A stretch of DNA of 64,000 bases. Source: Streptomyces mutabilis (GTDB lineage: Bacteria > Actinomycetota > Actinomycetes > Streptomycetales > Streptomycetaceae). Positions 47,829-56,519 of this stretch are shown one piece after another. Each line of letters opens with the position of its first letter. The stretch's first letter is position 1. The stretch lies in assembly GCF_014649815.1 (NCBI RefSeq), contig NZ_BMTT01000022.1, positions 1-64,000 of the forward strand, read 5' to 3'. The position numbers were made by a program, and so were the translations under genes. The notes under the pieces are model-generated. The model was not told the DNA's origin and made no database searches. It saw only the letters and a list, made by a program, of their open reading frames with translations.

Positions 47829-47948
47829 CTACCGGCCGGGCCCACTGTCCGCCTCGCGCGCCGCCCGGACCAGGTCGTCCTCGCCCGCGGGGAATCCGAC
47901 GTCCCTGATGGCGCCGACCACCTCCCGGGCGTCGGTGCTGTGGAGCAT
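47829..47948 (-). pseudogene. DUF2795-like fragment
   Basis: From the ATG at 47948 a 39-codon frame encodes DAREVVGAIRDVGFPAGEDDLVRAARE before a TAG at 47829-47831. The string is close to the DUF2795 core (ALKGxDYPAxKDDLVxxA). Normal members continue with a second helix pair, which is absent here, so it looks truncated. The rest of 47766-48161 shows no gene. Confidence 0.4.
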
Positions 47949-48161
47949 GAGGCGATCTCCCGGTCCGTGGCTGAATCCCGGGGGCCCGGTGGGGCTCCGG
48001 GGGCGTCGGAGAACCTCCAGGTGACCCGCGGGCACCACTCATCACATTTCGAGCGATTCGTCGAACAGGATTGCGCCCCGGGCGTTCGGGTACGCGAGGC
48101 TGGACCGCCCCCGCGCCGATCACCGGGGCGGAGGCATTACCGCCGCTACCAGGGATCTGTC

Positions 48162-48563
48162 ATGGAAACACCCGCGAACGACAACTCCGTCTCGCCCGCC
48201 CAGCGCGCGCTGGACGCACTCGCCGAGAACACCGAGGACACGGCGGCGCTCGACACGCTCGCGAGCAGCGACGTCCTCGTCCCGGTCCCCGACGACGCGA
48301 ACGACCAGGAGTCCGCCGACCCGGGGATGCTTGCGCTCCCGGTGCTGGAGCAGCAGGGCGGTCGGCAGGTGGTGCCTGTCTTCACGTCCGAGCTCGAGAT
48401 GGCGGACCTGCTGCCGTACGTCTCCCGCTACCGCATGGTGCCGCTGGGCGCCCTCGCGGCGCAGTGGCCGGCCGACGACCTGTCGCTGTCCATCGACGCC
48501 GGCTCCGAGCACCGCCTCACGCTCACGTCGGACGGCGTGCGCACCCTGCTGGCCCGTCCCTAG
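48162..48563 (+). CDS. SseB-family protein
   Basis: A 133-residue protein from the ATG at 48162. ALDALAENTEDTAALDTLASSDVLVPVPDD, QVVPVFTSELEMADLLP and the C-terminal SLSIDAGSEHRLTLTSDGVRTL match the SseB N-terminal domain family, abundant and functionally unassigned in Streptomyces. Its stop codon overlaps the stop region of the convergent MarR gene by 4 bp. Confidence 0.82.
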   Translation: METPANDNSVSPAQRALDALAENTEDTAALDTLASSDVLVPVPDDANDQESADPGMLALPVLEQQGGRQVVPVFTSELEMADLLPYVSRYRMVPLGALAAQWPADDLSLSIDAGSEHRLTLTSDGVRTLLARP

Positions 48564-48991
48564 GAGCGAGAGCCCTCGTACCCCGAGGGGTGAGGGTCCG
48601 CGTCGTCGCCGAGCATGCGGGCCAGTACGGCCCGCTGCAGCGGCAGCACCTCGGTGTGCAGATCGCGGCCCTTGCGGGTCAGGGCGACGTACACGCCGCG
48701 CCGGTCCTCCGCGCACATCGAGCGCACGACCAGCCCGTCCTTCTCCAGCCTGGCGATGAGGCGCGACAGCGCGCTCTGGCTCAGATGGACATGGCCGACG
48801 AGGTTCTGCACCCGGCACTGGGAGCCCTCCTCGGGCCCCTCGGCCGCGAGGATGTCGAGCACCTCGAAGTCGCTCGCGCCCAGGCCGTGCGGATGCAGCA
48901 CGCGGTCGATCTCGCAGAGCGTGCGCGCGTGGACCGAAAGGATCTCCCGCCACCGTTCCCCGAGCCGCGCCCCGGCCGTCCTGGCTGCCAT
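48560..48991 (-). CDS. MarR-family transcriptional regulator
   Basis: A 143-residue protein from the ATG at 48991. The wHTH reads QNLVGHVHLSQSALSRLIARLEKDGLVVR, the wing is CAEDRRGVYVALTRKGRD, and the ends are helical for dimerisation (LSVHARTLCEIDRVLHPHGL). The target may be the adjacent genes or a distant locus. Convergent with sseB. Confidence 0.87.
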   Translation of the reverse strand: MAARTAGARLGERWREILSVHARTLCEIDRVLHPHGLGASDFEVLDILAAEGPEEGSQCRVQNLVGHVHLSQSALSRLIARLEKDGLVVRSMCAEDRRGVYVALTRKGRDLHTEVLPLQRAVLARMLGDDADPHPSGYEGSRS

Positions 48992-49140
48992 GTCTGCACG
49001 GTAACACCGAAACCCCGGCGGCTCGTTTCCCGTGCAACAAGCGTGCGCGCAGCGCGAGGCCGGGGGCGAGCTGCGGGAGTCCCGGGCAGGCGGACGGTGG
49101 AAGGACACGGTACGAGCGGCCTGGAACCGGGGAGGGCGAC

Positions 49141-49441
49141 ATGCTCAGGACCCCCGTGCGCGGCACGCGTCGCGACATCCTCGAGTGGCTCGCGAACCCG
49201 GCCGCCCACTTCCCGGCGCGGCACCGCGCGGACGTCGTCGCGCACGGTGTCCGCGTGGAGCTCATCGCCGCGAAGCTCGGTGTGCCTCGCCGGGGCCGAC
49301 ACCCACGTCGAACTGCTCGCGGGACTCGGGCTGCTCCGCGCCACCCGCACCCGGCGGACGTACTACCGGCGTGACGAGGTGCGCATCGCCGAGGTGGCGC
49401 GGTTGTTCGAGAGGGGCTGGTGGCGACGCTCACGGGGGTGA
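49141..49441 (+). pseudogene. ArsR-like HTH regulator with frameshift
   Basis: From the ATG at 49141 one frame reads TRRDILEWLANPAAHFPARH and GVRVELIAAKLGVPR. From about 49284 the neighbouring frame continues HVELLAGLGLLRATRTRRTYYRRDEVRIAEVARLFERGW and stops at 49439-49441. Joined, they form a standard ArsR/HTH_20 repressor of about 100 residues. The recognition-helix segment between the two pieces is disturbed. As written, translation would give a 77-residue truncated protein. Confidence 0.65.
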
Positions 49442-49497
49442 CACCGGCCGACGCGCTCCGGCGGCGCGGGGATCCTCTTACCCGTCTGTAGTAGGAC

Positions 49498-50343
49498 ATG
49501 GATCCCATGAGCGCCATCAGCATCGGTCAGGCCGTCGTCCTCGGAGCCGTCGAAGGGGTGACAGAGTTCCTCCCGGTCTCCTCCACCGGCCACCTCAAGA
49601 TCGTCGAGGGGCTGATGGGCATCCCCGTCGACGACGACGCCGTCATCGGGTTCTCGGCGGTCATCCAGGTCGGCGCCATCGCCGCCGTGCTGGTCTACTT
49701 CCGCAAGGACATCGTGCGGATCGTCTCCGCGTGGCTGCGCGGGCTGACCGACCGGGAGCAGCGCTACCACCACGACTACAAGTTCGCCTGGTGGGTCATC
49801 CTCGCCACGATCCCGATCGTGCTCGTGGGCCTCACCGCCAAGCCACTGATCAAGGGGCCGCTCGCCTCCCTGTGGGTGGTCGCCGGCTCGCTGATCGTCG
49901 GCAGCGGCGTGATGTGGGTGGCCGACCGGACAGGCCGGCTCAAGCGGGGCGAGGACGACACCTCGTTCAAGGACGCGATGCTGGTCGGCGGCTCCCAGAT
50001 CCTCGCCCTGCTCTTCCCCGGCTTCTCCCGCTCCGGCGCCACCATGTCCACCGCCCTGATGCTCGACCTGGACAGGGTGGCCGCCACCCGGCTCTCCTTC
50101 TTCCTCGGCATCCCGGCCCTGACCGGCGCCGGTCTCTACGAACTGAAGGACGCCCTCGGCGCCGGTACGGGCGCCGCGCCCCTGGTGGTCGGCACCCTCG
50201 TCTCCTTCGTGGTGGCCTACGCCTCCGTCGCCTGGCTGCTGAAGTTCGTCGCCAAGCACTCCTTCAACGCGTTCGTGATCTACCGGATCGCGGTCGGCCT
50301 CCTGCTGTTCGGACTGCTCGGCGCGGGCGTACTGCAGAGCTGA
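49498..50343 (+). CDS. uppP: undecaprenyl-diphosphate phosphatase
   Basis: A 281-residue membrane enzyme recycling undecaprenyl diphosphate to the monophosphate carrier for peptidoglycan and other wall polymers; overproduction confers bacitracin resistance. BacA motifs: EGVTEFLPVSSTGHL near the N-terminus and PGFSRSGATM in the middle. About eight hydrophobic segments. The start is ATG at 49498, or ATG at 49507 (MSAISI). Confidence 0.94.
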   Translation: MDPMSAISIGQAVVLGAVEGVTEFLPVSSTGHLKIVEGLMGIPVDDDAVIGFSAVIQVGAIAAVLVYFRKDIVRIVSAWLRGLTDREQRYHHDYKFAWWVILATIPIVLVGLTAKPLIKGPLASLWVVAGSLIVGSGVMWVADRTGRLKRGEDDTSFKDAMLVGGSQILALLFPGFSRSGATMSTALMLDLDRVAATRLSFFLGIPALTGAGLYELKDALGAGTGAAPLVVGTLVSFVVAYASVAWLLKFVAKHSFNAFVIYRIAVGLLLFGLLGAGVLQS

Positions 50344-50374
50344 CCGCGGCAGGCCGGGACCCGGCACGCACCGC

Positions 50375-51433
50375 TCAGCGGGCGTTGCGCAGCGGTTCCC
50401 CCACGCTCCTCATGTGGCGCAGCGCCTCCCGGTGCGAGGCCGACAGCCCCGTCTGGTGGTACGGGACGCCCAGTTCGGCGCAGTACCGCTCGGTGATGAC
50501 CTGCGCCTCGCCGAGGGCCGGGGTCGGCATGCTGGGGAAGAGGTGGTGCTCGATCTGGTAGTTGAGGCCGCCCATGAACGCGTCGACGAGGACGCCGCCG
50601 CGTACGTTGCGGGAGGTGAGGACCTGGCGGCGCAGGAAGTCGAGCCGTGTGCCCTCCTCGATCATCGGCATGCCCTTGTGGTTGGGGGCGAAGACGGAGC
50701 CCAGGTAGATCCCGAACAGCCCCTGGTGCACGGCGATGAAGGCGAGTGCCTTGCCGGGGGAGAGGACCGCGAACAGGCCGCCGAAGTAGAGGACGAAATG
50801 GGCGACGAGCAGCGCGCCCTCCAGGACCGGCCGCTTCATGGACGGGCTGCGCAGGGCCTTGAAGCTGTTGAAGCTGAGATTGAGTCCCTCCAGCGTCAGC
50901 AGCGGGAAGAACAGGGCGGCCTGGTGCTTCCCGACGAAACGGGGCAGGCCCGTGGCCTTGCTCGCCTGGCGCCGTGACCAGACCAGGATGTCGGGCGAGA
51001 CGTCCGGGTCCTTCTCCTCGTGGTTGGGATTGGCGTGGTGGCGGGTGTGCTTGTTCATCCACCAGCCGTAGCTCATGCCCAGCAGCAGGTTCGCCACCAG
51101 CAGGCCGCCCGTCTCACTGGGGCGCCGGCGGGTGAAGACCTGCCGGTGGGCGAGGTCGTGGGCGGCCAGCCCGAGCTGGCCGAAGACGACGGCCAGCCCC
51201 ACCGCCACGAACGACTGGCTCCAGCTGTCCCCCAGTACCAGGAAGGCGGCGACACCGGCCGCGAGCGCCAGGGCGACCACGCCGAAACGCACCGTGTAGT
51301 ACAGCGGGCGGCGCCTCAGCAGCCCCGCGTCGGCCATACGCCGGTTGAGTTCGGAGAAGTCGCTTCCCTTCGCGCGTCCCGTTTCCTGGTCGCGCGTGGG
51401 CAGGCTCTCGACGAGCACCGTTGGATTCACCAT
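50375..51433 (-). CDS. membrane fatty acid (acyl-CoA/acyl-lipid) desaturase
   Basis: A 352-residue di-iron desaturase from the ATG at 51433. Three histidine clusters: HDLAH (92-96), HTRHH (129-133) and QIEHH (293-297, the acyl-lipid or front-end type box). Four TM segments are likely. The QIEHH form is typical of delta-5/6/9-like acyl-lipid desaturases of actinobacteria; position specificity cannot be read from sequence. CATACT (51441-51446 on the complementary strand) sits 7 bp before the ATG, so the mRNA is probably leaderless. Low-temperature induction is a common theme in the family. Confidence 0.88.
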   Translation of the reverse strand: MVNPTVLVESLPTRDQETGRAKGSDFSELNRRMADAGLLRRRPLYYTVRFGVVALALAAGVAAFLVLGDSWSQSFVAVGLAVVFGQLGLAAHDLAHRQVFTRRRPSETGGLLVANLLLGMSYGWWMNKHTRHHANPNHEEKDPDVSPDILVWSRRQASKATGLPRFVGKHQAALFFPLLTLEGLNLSFNSFKALRSPSMKRPVLEGALLVAHFVLYFGGLFAVLSPGKALAFIAVHQGLFGIYLGSVFAPNHKGMPMIEEGTRLDFLRRQVLTSRNVRGGVLVDAFMGGLNYQIEHHLFPSMPTPALGEAQVITERYCAELGVPYHQTGLSASHREALRHMRSVGEPLRNAR

Positions 51434-51562
51434 GTACTTCAGTATGCGGACGGGTCCACGGCCGCAGAATGACGCTCGCCCCCGAGCGGGGGTGTGGCCA
51501 GCACCACCCCCCGACCTGGGGTCCTCCCCGCCGCTGCGCGCCGGGACGGGCCCGGAGGGACA

Positions 51563-52495
51563 ATGGCGATCATGAGTACGCCGACGACCTTCCAACCGGT
51601 CCTGGAACGCATCGCCGAGGAGATCGAGCGGACCCCGGGCAGCGGCCGGCCCGCGGACTACATCCCGGCGCTGGCGGCCTGTGACCCCCGCCGGTTCGGC
51701 ATGGCCGTCGCCGAGCCGGACGGCACGGTGTACGGGGTGGGGGACTGGCGCGAGCCCTTCTCCGCGCAGTCCATCACCAAAGTGTTCACCCTCGCCCTCG
51801 TCCTGTCCCGCGAGGGCGACGCCCTCTGGGAGCACGTGGGCCGAGAGCCGTCCGGCAACCCGTTCAACTCCCTGGTGCAGTTGGAGTACGAAAACGGCAT
51901 CCCGCGCAACCCGTTCATCAACGCCGGTGCCCTCGTCGTCACCGACCGCCTGCACACCCGTACCGGAGACGCCGCGGGCGAACTGCTCGCCTTCCTGCGC
52001 GCCGAGAGCGGCAACCCCGACCTGACCTACGACGAGGACGTCGCCGCCTCCGAGACAGCGCACGGCGACCGGAACGCGGCCCTGGGCCACTTCATGGCGT
52101 CGTACGGCAACATCGACAATCCCGTGCCGGTCCTGCTGGAGCAGTACTTCCGGCAGTGCTCTGTCGCCGCCTCCTGCGCGGACCTCGCGCTGGCGACCGG
52201 GTTCCTGGCCCGGCACGGCATCCGCGCCGACGGCACCCGGCTGCTGAGCCGCAGTCAGGCCAAACAGGTCAACGCAGTGATGCTGACTTGCGGGACGTAC
52301 GACGCGGCCGGCGACTTCGCCTACCGGGTGGGCCTGCCGGGCAAGAGCGGGGTCGGCGGCGGCATCATCGCGGTCGTGCCGGGCCGCTGCACGCTGTGCG
52401 TGTGGAGCCCCGGCCTGGACGAGCGGGGCAACTCGGTGGCCGGGGTCGCGGCCCTGGACCGCTTCACGACACTGACGGGCCTGTCGGTCTTCTGA
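51563..52495 (+). CDS. glsA: glutaminase
   Basis: A 310-residue enzyme from the ATG at 51563, favoured by GGAGG 5 bp upstream over the ATG at 51572. It hydrolyses glutamine to glutamate and ammonia. Serine-dependent beta-lactamase-like fold: Tyr33 region (ADYIPAL), Ser70-x-x-Lys73 (SITK), NPFINAGA, SYGNIDNPVPVLLEQYF, MLTCGTYDAAGDFAYRVGLPGKSGVGGGI. Cytosolic. Convergent with the dac gene. Confidence 0.93.
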   Translation: MAIMSTPTTFQPVLERIAEEIERTPGSGRPADYIPALAACDPRRFGMAVAEPDGTVYGVGDWREPFSAQSITKVFTLALVLSREGDALWEHVGREPSGNPFNSLVQLEYENGIPRNPFINAGALVVTDRLHTRTGDAAGELLAFLRAESGNPDLTYDEDVAASETAHGDRNAALGHFMASYGNIDNPVPVLLEQYFRQCSVAASCADLALATGFLARHGIRADGTRLLSRSQAKQVNAVMLTCGTYDAAGDFAYRVGLPGKSGVGGGIIAVVPGRCTLCVWSPGLDERGNSVAGVAALDRFTTLTGLSVF

Positions 52496-52516
52496 GGGAG
52501 AGGTCGCCGCGTGGCG

Positions 52517-53698
52517 TCAAGCCCTGTCGGCCCGGACGAGCTTGAGCCGCAGGACCAAGGCCATGGCACCCGCGCCGAGTCCGGCGACGCCCACGATCGC
52601 ACCGGTCTCCGGCCATCCTGACTCCTCCCGTGACGGCCGGGCAGCCGTGACCGCCGCGGGCAGGGCCTCGGGGCCATGCCTCGGGCGGGCGGCCGCGGGA
52701 ACCAGGGACCCGACCGGCTCCACGCGGCCGCCCGCCTCGAATCCCCAGTCGAGCAGTGCTCGGGCCTCCTCGTAGACGGCGTGGCCGCCGCCCTCCTGCG
52801 GGTTCATCACGGTCACCACCAGAGCCCGGCCGTCGCGGCGGGCGGCCGCGATGAGCGTGTTGCCCGCGTCGCTGGTGTAGCCGTTCTTGATGCCGATCAG
52901 ACCCGGGTACGGCTCCACACCGTCAGCTCCGGTGAGCAGGCGGTTGGTGTTCATGATTCCGTACGAGCCCCCGTTCCGGCCGGGGAACATCGCGTCGACC
53001 TTCGCGCAGTACCGGGCGAAGTCCGGGTTCCGCAGCCCCGCCCGGCCGAACACCGCGAGGTCGTACGCCGACGACACCTGCCCCGGCGCGTCGTAGCCGT
53101 CCGGCGAGCGCACATGGGTGTCGTAGGCGCCGAGGGCGCGGGCCTCGGCCTGCATCCGGGCGGCCGTGGCGCTCCAGCCGCCGGTGAGCGAGGCGAGGAC
53201 GTGAACCGCGTCGTTGCCGGAGTTCAGGAACACGCCGTTCCACAGGTCGGACACCCGGTAGGTACGGCCCTCGATGACACCGACCAGGCTGCTGCCGGGA
53301 CCGATGCCGGACAGTTCGTCCGCGCTCACCTCGTGACGGATGCCGCCCGGCAGGACAGGCAGCACCGTGAGTGCGAAGAGGGTCTTGAGCGTGCTGGCCG
53401 GCGGCAGCTTGCGATGCGCGTCGTGCGCGGCCAGCACATCGCCGGTACCGGCGTCGGCCACCACCCAGGACAGCGCGGAGACATCGGGGACCCCGGGCGC
53501 GCCCGGCCGGGGCCGGACCTGGGTGCCGGAGCGGTACAGGAGTGCCTGCCCCGGCGCCGCGGCCCGTGACCCGCCGGGCGGACCGGGGTCCGGCCGTTCC
53601 GCGCGGGCGGCCGCCGCGGCGGGCATGAGCGTCAGCAGCCCGGCCGCGCAGAGCACACAGGTGGAGCGAACCGCCCGAGATGAGAAACCGATAGTCAT
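52517..53698 (-). CDS. D-alanyl-D-alanine carboxypeptidase (class C low-mass PBP)
   Basis: A 393-residue protein from the ATG at 53698. Sec signal (about 1-32). Peptidase S11 motifs: SxxK at 102-105 (PASTLKT), SGN at 160-162, and KNG in GIKNGYTSDAGNTL instead of the more usual KTG, plus GGHAVYEEARALLDWGF. A C-terminal TM anchor ends in basic residues, so it acts outside, trimming pentapeptide stems. KNG in place of KTG is a mild variation seen in some actinobacterial members and may affect penicillin affinity (inference). Confidence 0.88.
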   Translation of the reverse strand: MTIGFSSRAVRSTCVLCAAGLLTLMPAAAAARAERPDPGPPGGSRAAAPGQALLYRSGTQVRPRPGAPGVPDVSALSWVVADAGTGDVLAAHDAHRKLPPASTLKTLFALTVLPVLPGGIRHEVSADELSGIGPGSSLVGVIEGRTYRVSDLWNGVFLNSGNDAVHVLASLTGGWSATAARMQAEARALGAYDTHVRSPDGYDAPGQVSSAYDLAVFGRAGLRNPDFARYCAKVDAMFPGRNGGSYGIMNTNRLLTGADGVEPYPGLIGIKNGYTSDAGNTLIAAARRDGRALVVTVMNPQEGGGHAVYEEARALLDWGFEAGGRVEPVGSLVPAAARPRHGPEALPAAVTAARPSREESGWPETGAIVGVAGLGAGAMALVLRLKLVRADRA

Positions 53699-53949
53699 AC
53701 CGCAAACGTAGGAACGGGCCCCCGGACCGCCACGCTGCCCGGGCCGAGTCGCGTCCGCTAGCACCCGGATGACGTAGGGAGGGCGCGCACGGCCGCATCG
53801 GACGGGCACGTCCCCCGAGCCGGCACACGGTCGCGTCGGACGGTGCGCTCTCCGAGCCCTCACACGGGCCGCGCCGGGCGGCCGGTGGCCGGAGCCGACG
53901 CCCCGTCGGTCGACGCCCCCGTCGGACGACGGCCGTCAGCCGGCCGCCG

Positions 53950-55089
53950 TCAGCCGGCGGTCAGCGTCGGCTGGACGGTGCGCAGGAAGGCAGCGTTGTC
54001 CGGCGTCCGCCGCATCCGCTCCAGCAGAGTCTCCAGGCCCGACTGCCCGTCCCGGGTCTGAAGGGCCCGCCGCAGCCCGGTCACGGCGGCCGACTCGGCG
54101 GGCGACAGCAGCAGTTCCTCGCGGCGGGTTCCGGAGCCGGTCACGTCCACGGCCGGGAAGACCCGGCGGGCGGCGATCTCACGGCTGAGCCGCAGCTCCA
54201 TGTTGCCGGTGCCCTTGAGCTCCTCGAAGTAATAGTCGTCGGCGCGAGAGCCGGTCTCCACCAGGGCGGTGGCGAGGATGGTGAGGGAGCCGCCCTCCTC
54301 GGTCTGCCGGGCGGCACCGAAGAACCGCTTCGGCCCGAGCAGCGCCCCGGCGTCGACACCGCCGCTGAGGGTGCGGCCGCCGGAAGAGGCCGCGTTGTTG
54401 TGCGCCCGGCACAGCCGGGTGAGGGAGTCCAGGAGGACGACGACGTCCTCGCCGGCCTCGACCAGCCGCTTGGCCCGCTCGATCACGAGCTCGGCGAGTG
54501 CGATGTGCTGCTTGGCGCTGTGGTCGAAGGTCGAGGCGTACAGCTCGCCGCGCACGGCCCGCCGCATGTCGGTGACCTCCTCGGGGCGCTCGTCGAGCAG
54601 CACCACCATCAGGCGGGTGTCGGGATGGTTGCCGGCGACCGCGGCGGCGATCTGCTGGAGGAGGACGGTCTTGCCGGTCTTCGGCGGGGCCACGATCAGG
54701 CCGCGCTGCCCCTTGCCCACCGGGGCGAGCAGGTCGACGAGGCGTCCGGTCGGCCCGGCCGCGGGGTGCTCGAGGCGCAACCGTGTGTGCGGGTGCAGCG
54801 GTGTCAGGTCACCGAAGCGGCGTCGGCCGCCCTGCCCGTCGGGTGCGCGGCCGCCCACCCGGGCGACGTCGGACAGGGCGCGGCGGTCACCGCGCACGCC
54901 CTCGACCAGATCGCCCTTGCGCAGGCCGTAGCGGCGGATCAGCGCGGGGGAGACGGAGAGGTCGGCCGGCTCGGGTCGGAGGCTCGGGCCTCGCAGGTGT
55001 CCCTTCCCGCCCGCGTCGATGTCGAGGACACCGCTCACGGTCTCGGCCGGGGACTGACGTACAGGGGGGTGTTCGAGTGTGGTGGTCAT
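53950..55089 (-). CDS. short Rho paralogue with degenerate primary RNA-binding site
   Basis: A 379-residue Rho-type hexameric helicase from the ATG at 55089. The ATPase core is intact: Walker A APPKTGKT (134-141), VVLLDERPEEVTDMRR, Q-loop region LDSLTRLCRAHN, GPKRFFGAAR, GTGNMELRLSR, AIDV-type VFPAVDV. The N-terminus is only about 27 residues before the cold-shock-like OB fold, so the helical N-domain and the long basic insertion of housekeeping actinobacterial Rho are missing. In the OB fold, E. coli GFGFLR reads GKGHLR (Lys29, His31), DIYVSP reads DLSVSP (Ser45), and the Glu108/Tyr110 region is not conserved. It may bind different RNA or act through a partner. Confidence 0.88.
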   Translation of the reverse strand: MTTTLEHPPVRQSPAETVSGVLDIDAGGKGHLRGPSLRPEPADLSVSPALIRRYGLRKGDLVEGVRGDRRALSDVARVGGRAPDGQGGRRRFGDLTPLHPHTRLRLEHPAAGPTGRLVDLLAPVGKGQRGLIVAPPKTGKTVLLQQIAAAVAGNHPDTRLMVVLLDERPEEVTDMRRAVRGELYASTFDHSAKQHIALAELVIERAKRLVEAGEDVVVLLDSLTRLCRAHNNAASSGGRTLSGGVDAGALLGPKRFFGAARQTEEGGSLTILATALVETGSRADDYYFEELKGTGNMELRLSREIAARRVFPAVDVTGSGTRREELLLSPAESAAVTGLRRALQTRDGQSGLETLLERMRRTPDNAAFLRTVQPTLTAG

Positions 55090-55325
55090 AAGGGTCGGTC
55101 CTTTCGAGGACGCGGGCACGGGACATGCGGAAGGAAGGGGTGAGGGGCCGCGTGAGGGGTCGTACGACACTCCTCCGGGCGGCGGGAACAGCACTTCGGA
55201 CACAGCGGGTCGGAATTCCCGCTCACGAGGTTGTGCTGAGAAGCTGACGCGCCGGTCGTCATGACGGGCGAGTCGGCGAACCTGAGGAGAAACTGGCACC
55301 GGCGCCCGAGACGGGGCGTACACAA

Positions 55326-55735
55326 GTGCTTGTCGCACCGTACCACGGAATTCGTGGGGCGCTCACCGAAGCCGGTCGCGAGCAGCTGAGCGCCTTCGCC
55401 GCCGAGCCGACCCGGCGACCCACCGCCGTCCGCGACGAGTTCCTGATCAATGCAGGCCATGGACGGTGTCGACCCGGAGCGGGTGCAGGCGCTCGTGGAG
55501 GAACGCAGGGCCTGGGCGCTGGGCGAACTCGCCCGCTACGAACGGGTCCGCGAGCGCCTCCTGGACGGCGGCACCGAGGAGGAGCACCTGCGGGAGTCCG
55601 GCCGCGTCGGGCCGTACCTCACGCTCCTCGCCGGGATCGCGTTCGAGCGCGAGCACCCGCTGGTGCGAGCACGTCCTCACGGTGCTGCGAGAGCGGCGCG
55701 TCCCCGCGGCCCCCACCGGTCAGGCCCTAGGCTGA
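55326..55735 (+). pseudogene. PadR-family regulator remnant
   Basis: Successive frames give ALTEAGREQLSAFAAEP, RPTAVRDEFLI, then MDGVDPERVQALVEERRAWALGELARYERVRERL and GPYLTLLAGIAFEREH, then WCEHVLTVLRERRVPAAP and a TGA at 55733-55735. These are the wing end and the C-terminal helical domain (Vir_act_alpha_C) of PadR regulators. The wHTH proper is missing and two frameshifts (near 55445 and 55655) are required. The gap to the rho paralogue start (55090-55325) shows no other gene. The following methyltransferase starts 5 bp after this stop. Confidence 0.65.
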
Positions 55736-55739
55736 GCTG

Positions 55740-56465
55740 ATGTTCAGCCCCGAAGGCCCCACCCTGCGCGAACTCGCCGTCCAGGCGCTGTCGTCGGTCG
55801 AGCACGGCTACGACCTGCTCGCGCCGAAGTTCGACCACACCCCGTACCGGACGCCCGACCGGGTGCTCGACGCCGTGGCCTCGGCCCTGGGATCGATGGG
55901 GCCGTTCGGCGCCGGACTCGACCTGTGCTGCGGCACCGGCGCGGGCGTGGACGTGCTGTCCCGGGTGTGCCGGGAGAGCGTCACGGGCGTCGACTTCAGC
56001 GCCGGCATGCTCGCCGTCGCCCGGGAACGCGCCGTTCCCGAGGGGCCTGCGGTTTCCTGGGTGCGCGCGGACGCCCGTGCCCTGCCCTTCGGCCCCGCCT
56101 TCGACCTCGTCGTCAGCTTCGGCGCCTTCGGGCACTTCCTGCCCCGCGAACTGCCGGGGCTGTTCGGCCAGGTGCGTTCCGTGCTGCGGCCGGGCGGCTG
56201 CTTCGTCTTCCCCGTCGTCGCCCCGCCCCGGCCCGGCTCCCGGGGCTACTGGACGCTGCTCGGCTTCGACGCCGCGATGCGGCTGCGCAACGCGCTGTGG
56301 CGGCCGCCGTTCGTCATGTACTACCGGACGTTCCGGCTCGGGGACGTGGGCCGGGAGCTGGCCCGCGCCGGTTTCCGCACGGACCTGCGGGCCCTTCCCG
56401 AGTTCGGGTACCGGCCCGACGGCAGCCCGCGCGCCCGGCTTGTCGTGGCCAGACGGCTGCCGTGA
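55740..56465 (+). CDS. class I SAM-dependent methyltransferase
   Basis: A 241-residue protein with a methyltransferase-11/25-type fold: motif I LDLCCGTGAGVDVL (about 60-73), VTGVDFSAGMLAVAR, VRADARALPFGPAFDLVVSFGAFGHF and SVLRPGGCFVF. N-terminal YDLLAPKFDHTPYRTPDRVLDAV is typical of a Streptomyces family of unassigned substrate. ATG start immediately after the broken PadR gene, with which it may once have formed an operon. Confidence 0.85.
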   Translation: MFSPEGPTLRELAVQALSSVEHGYDLLAPKFDHTPYRTPDRVLDAVASALGSMGPFGAGLDLCCGTGAGVDVLSRVCRESVTGVDFSAGMLAVARERAVPEGPAVSWVRADARALPFGPAFDLVVSFGAFGHFLPRELPGLFGQVRSVLRPGGCFVFPVVAPPRPGSRGYWTLLGFDAAMRLRNALWRPPFVMYYRTFRLGDVGRELARAGFRTDLRALPEFGYRPDGSPRARLVVARRLP

Positions 56466-56519
56466 TGACGGGGCGGGCGGGAGCCGGCCGCCTGCCGTGA
56501 GGACGGGCGCGGACGGGAG

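Noticed and set aside
53950-55089. This gene as the housekeeping rho
   Set aside because: It is short, lacks the actinobacterial N-terminal extension and lacks the aromatic RNA-binding residues, so a paralogue is more likely. The main rho would lie elsewhere.
55090-55325. Leader peptide or attenuator upstream of the Rho paralogue
   Set aside because: The rho frame is open upstream (SEVLFPPPGG...), but it shows no conserved peptide or clear hairpin series. The ATG at 55089 with MTTTLEHPP is a sufficient start.
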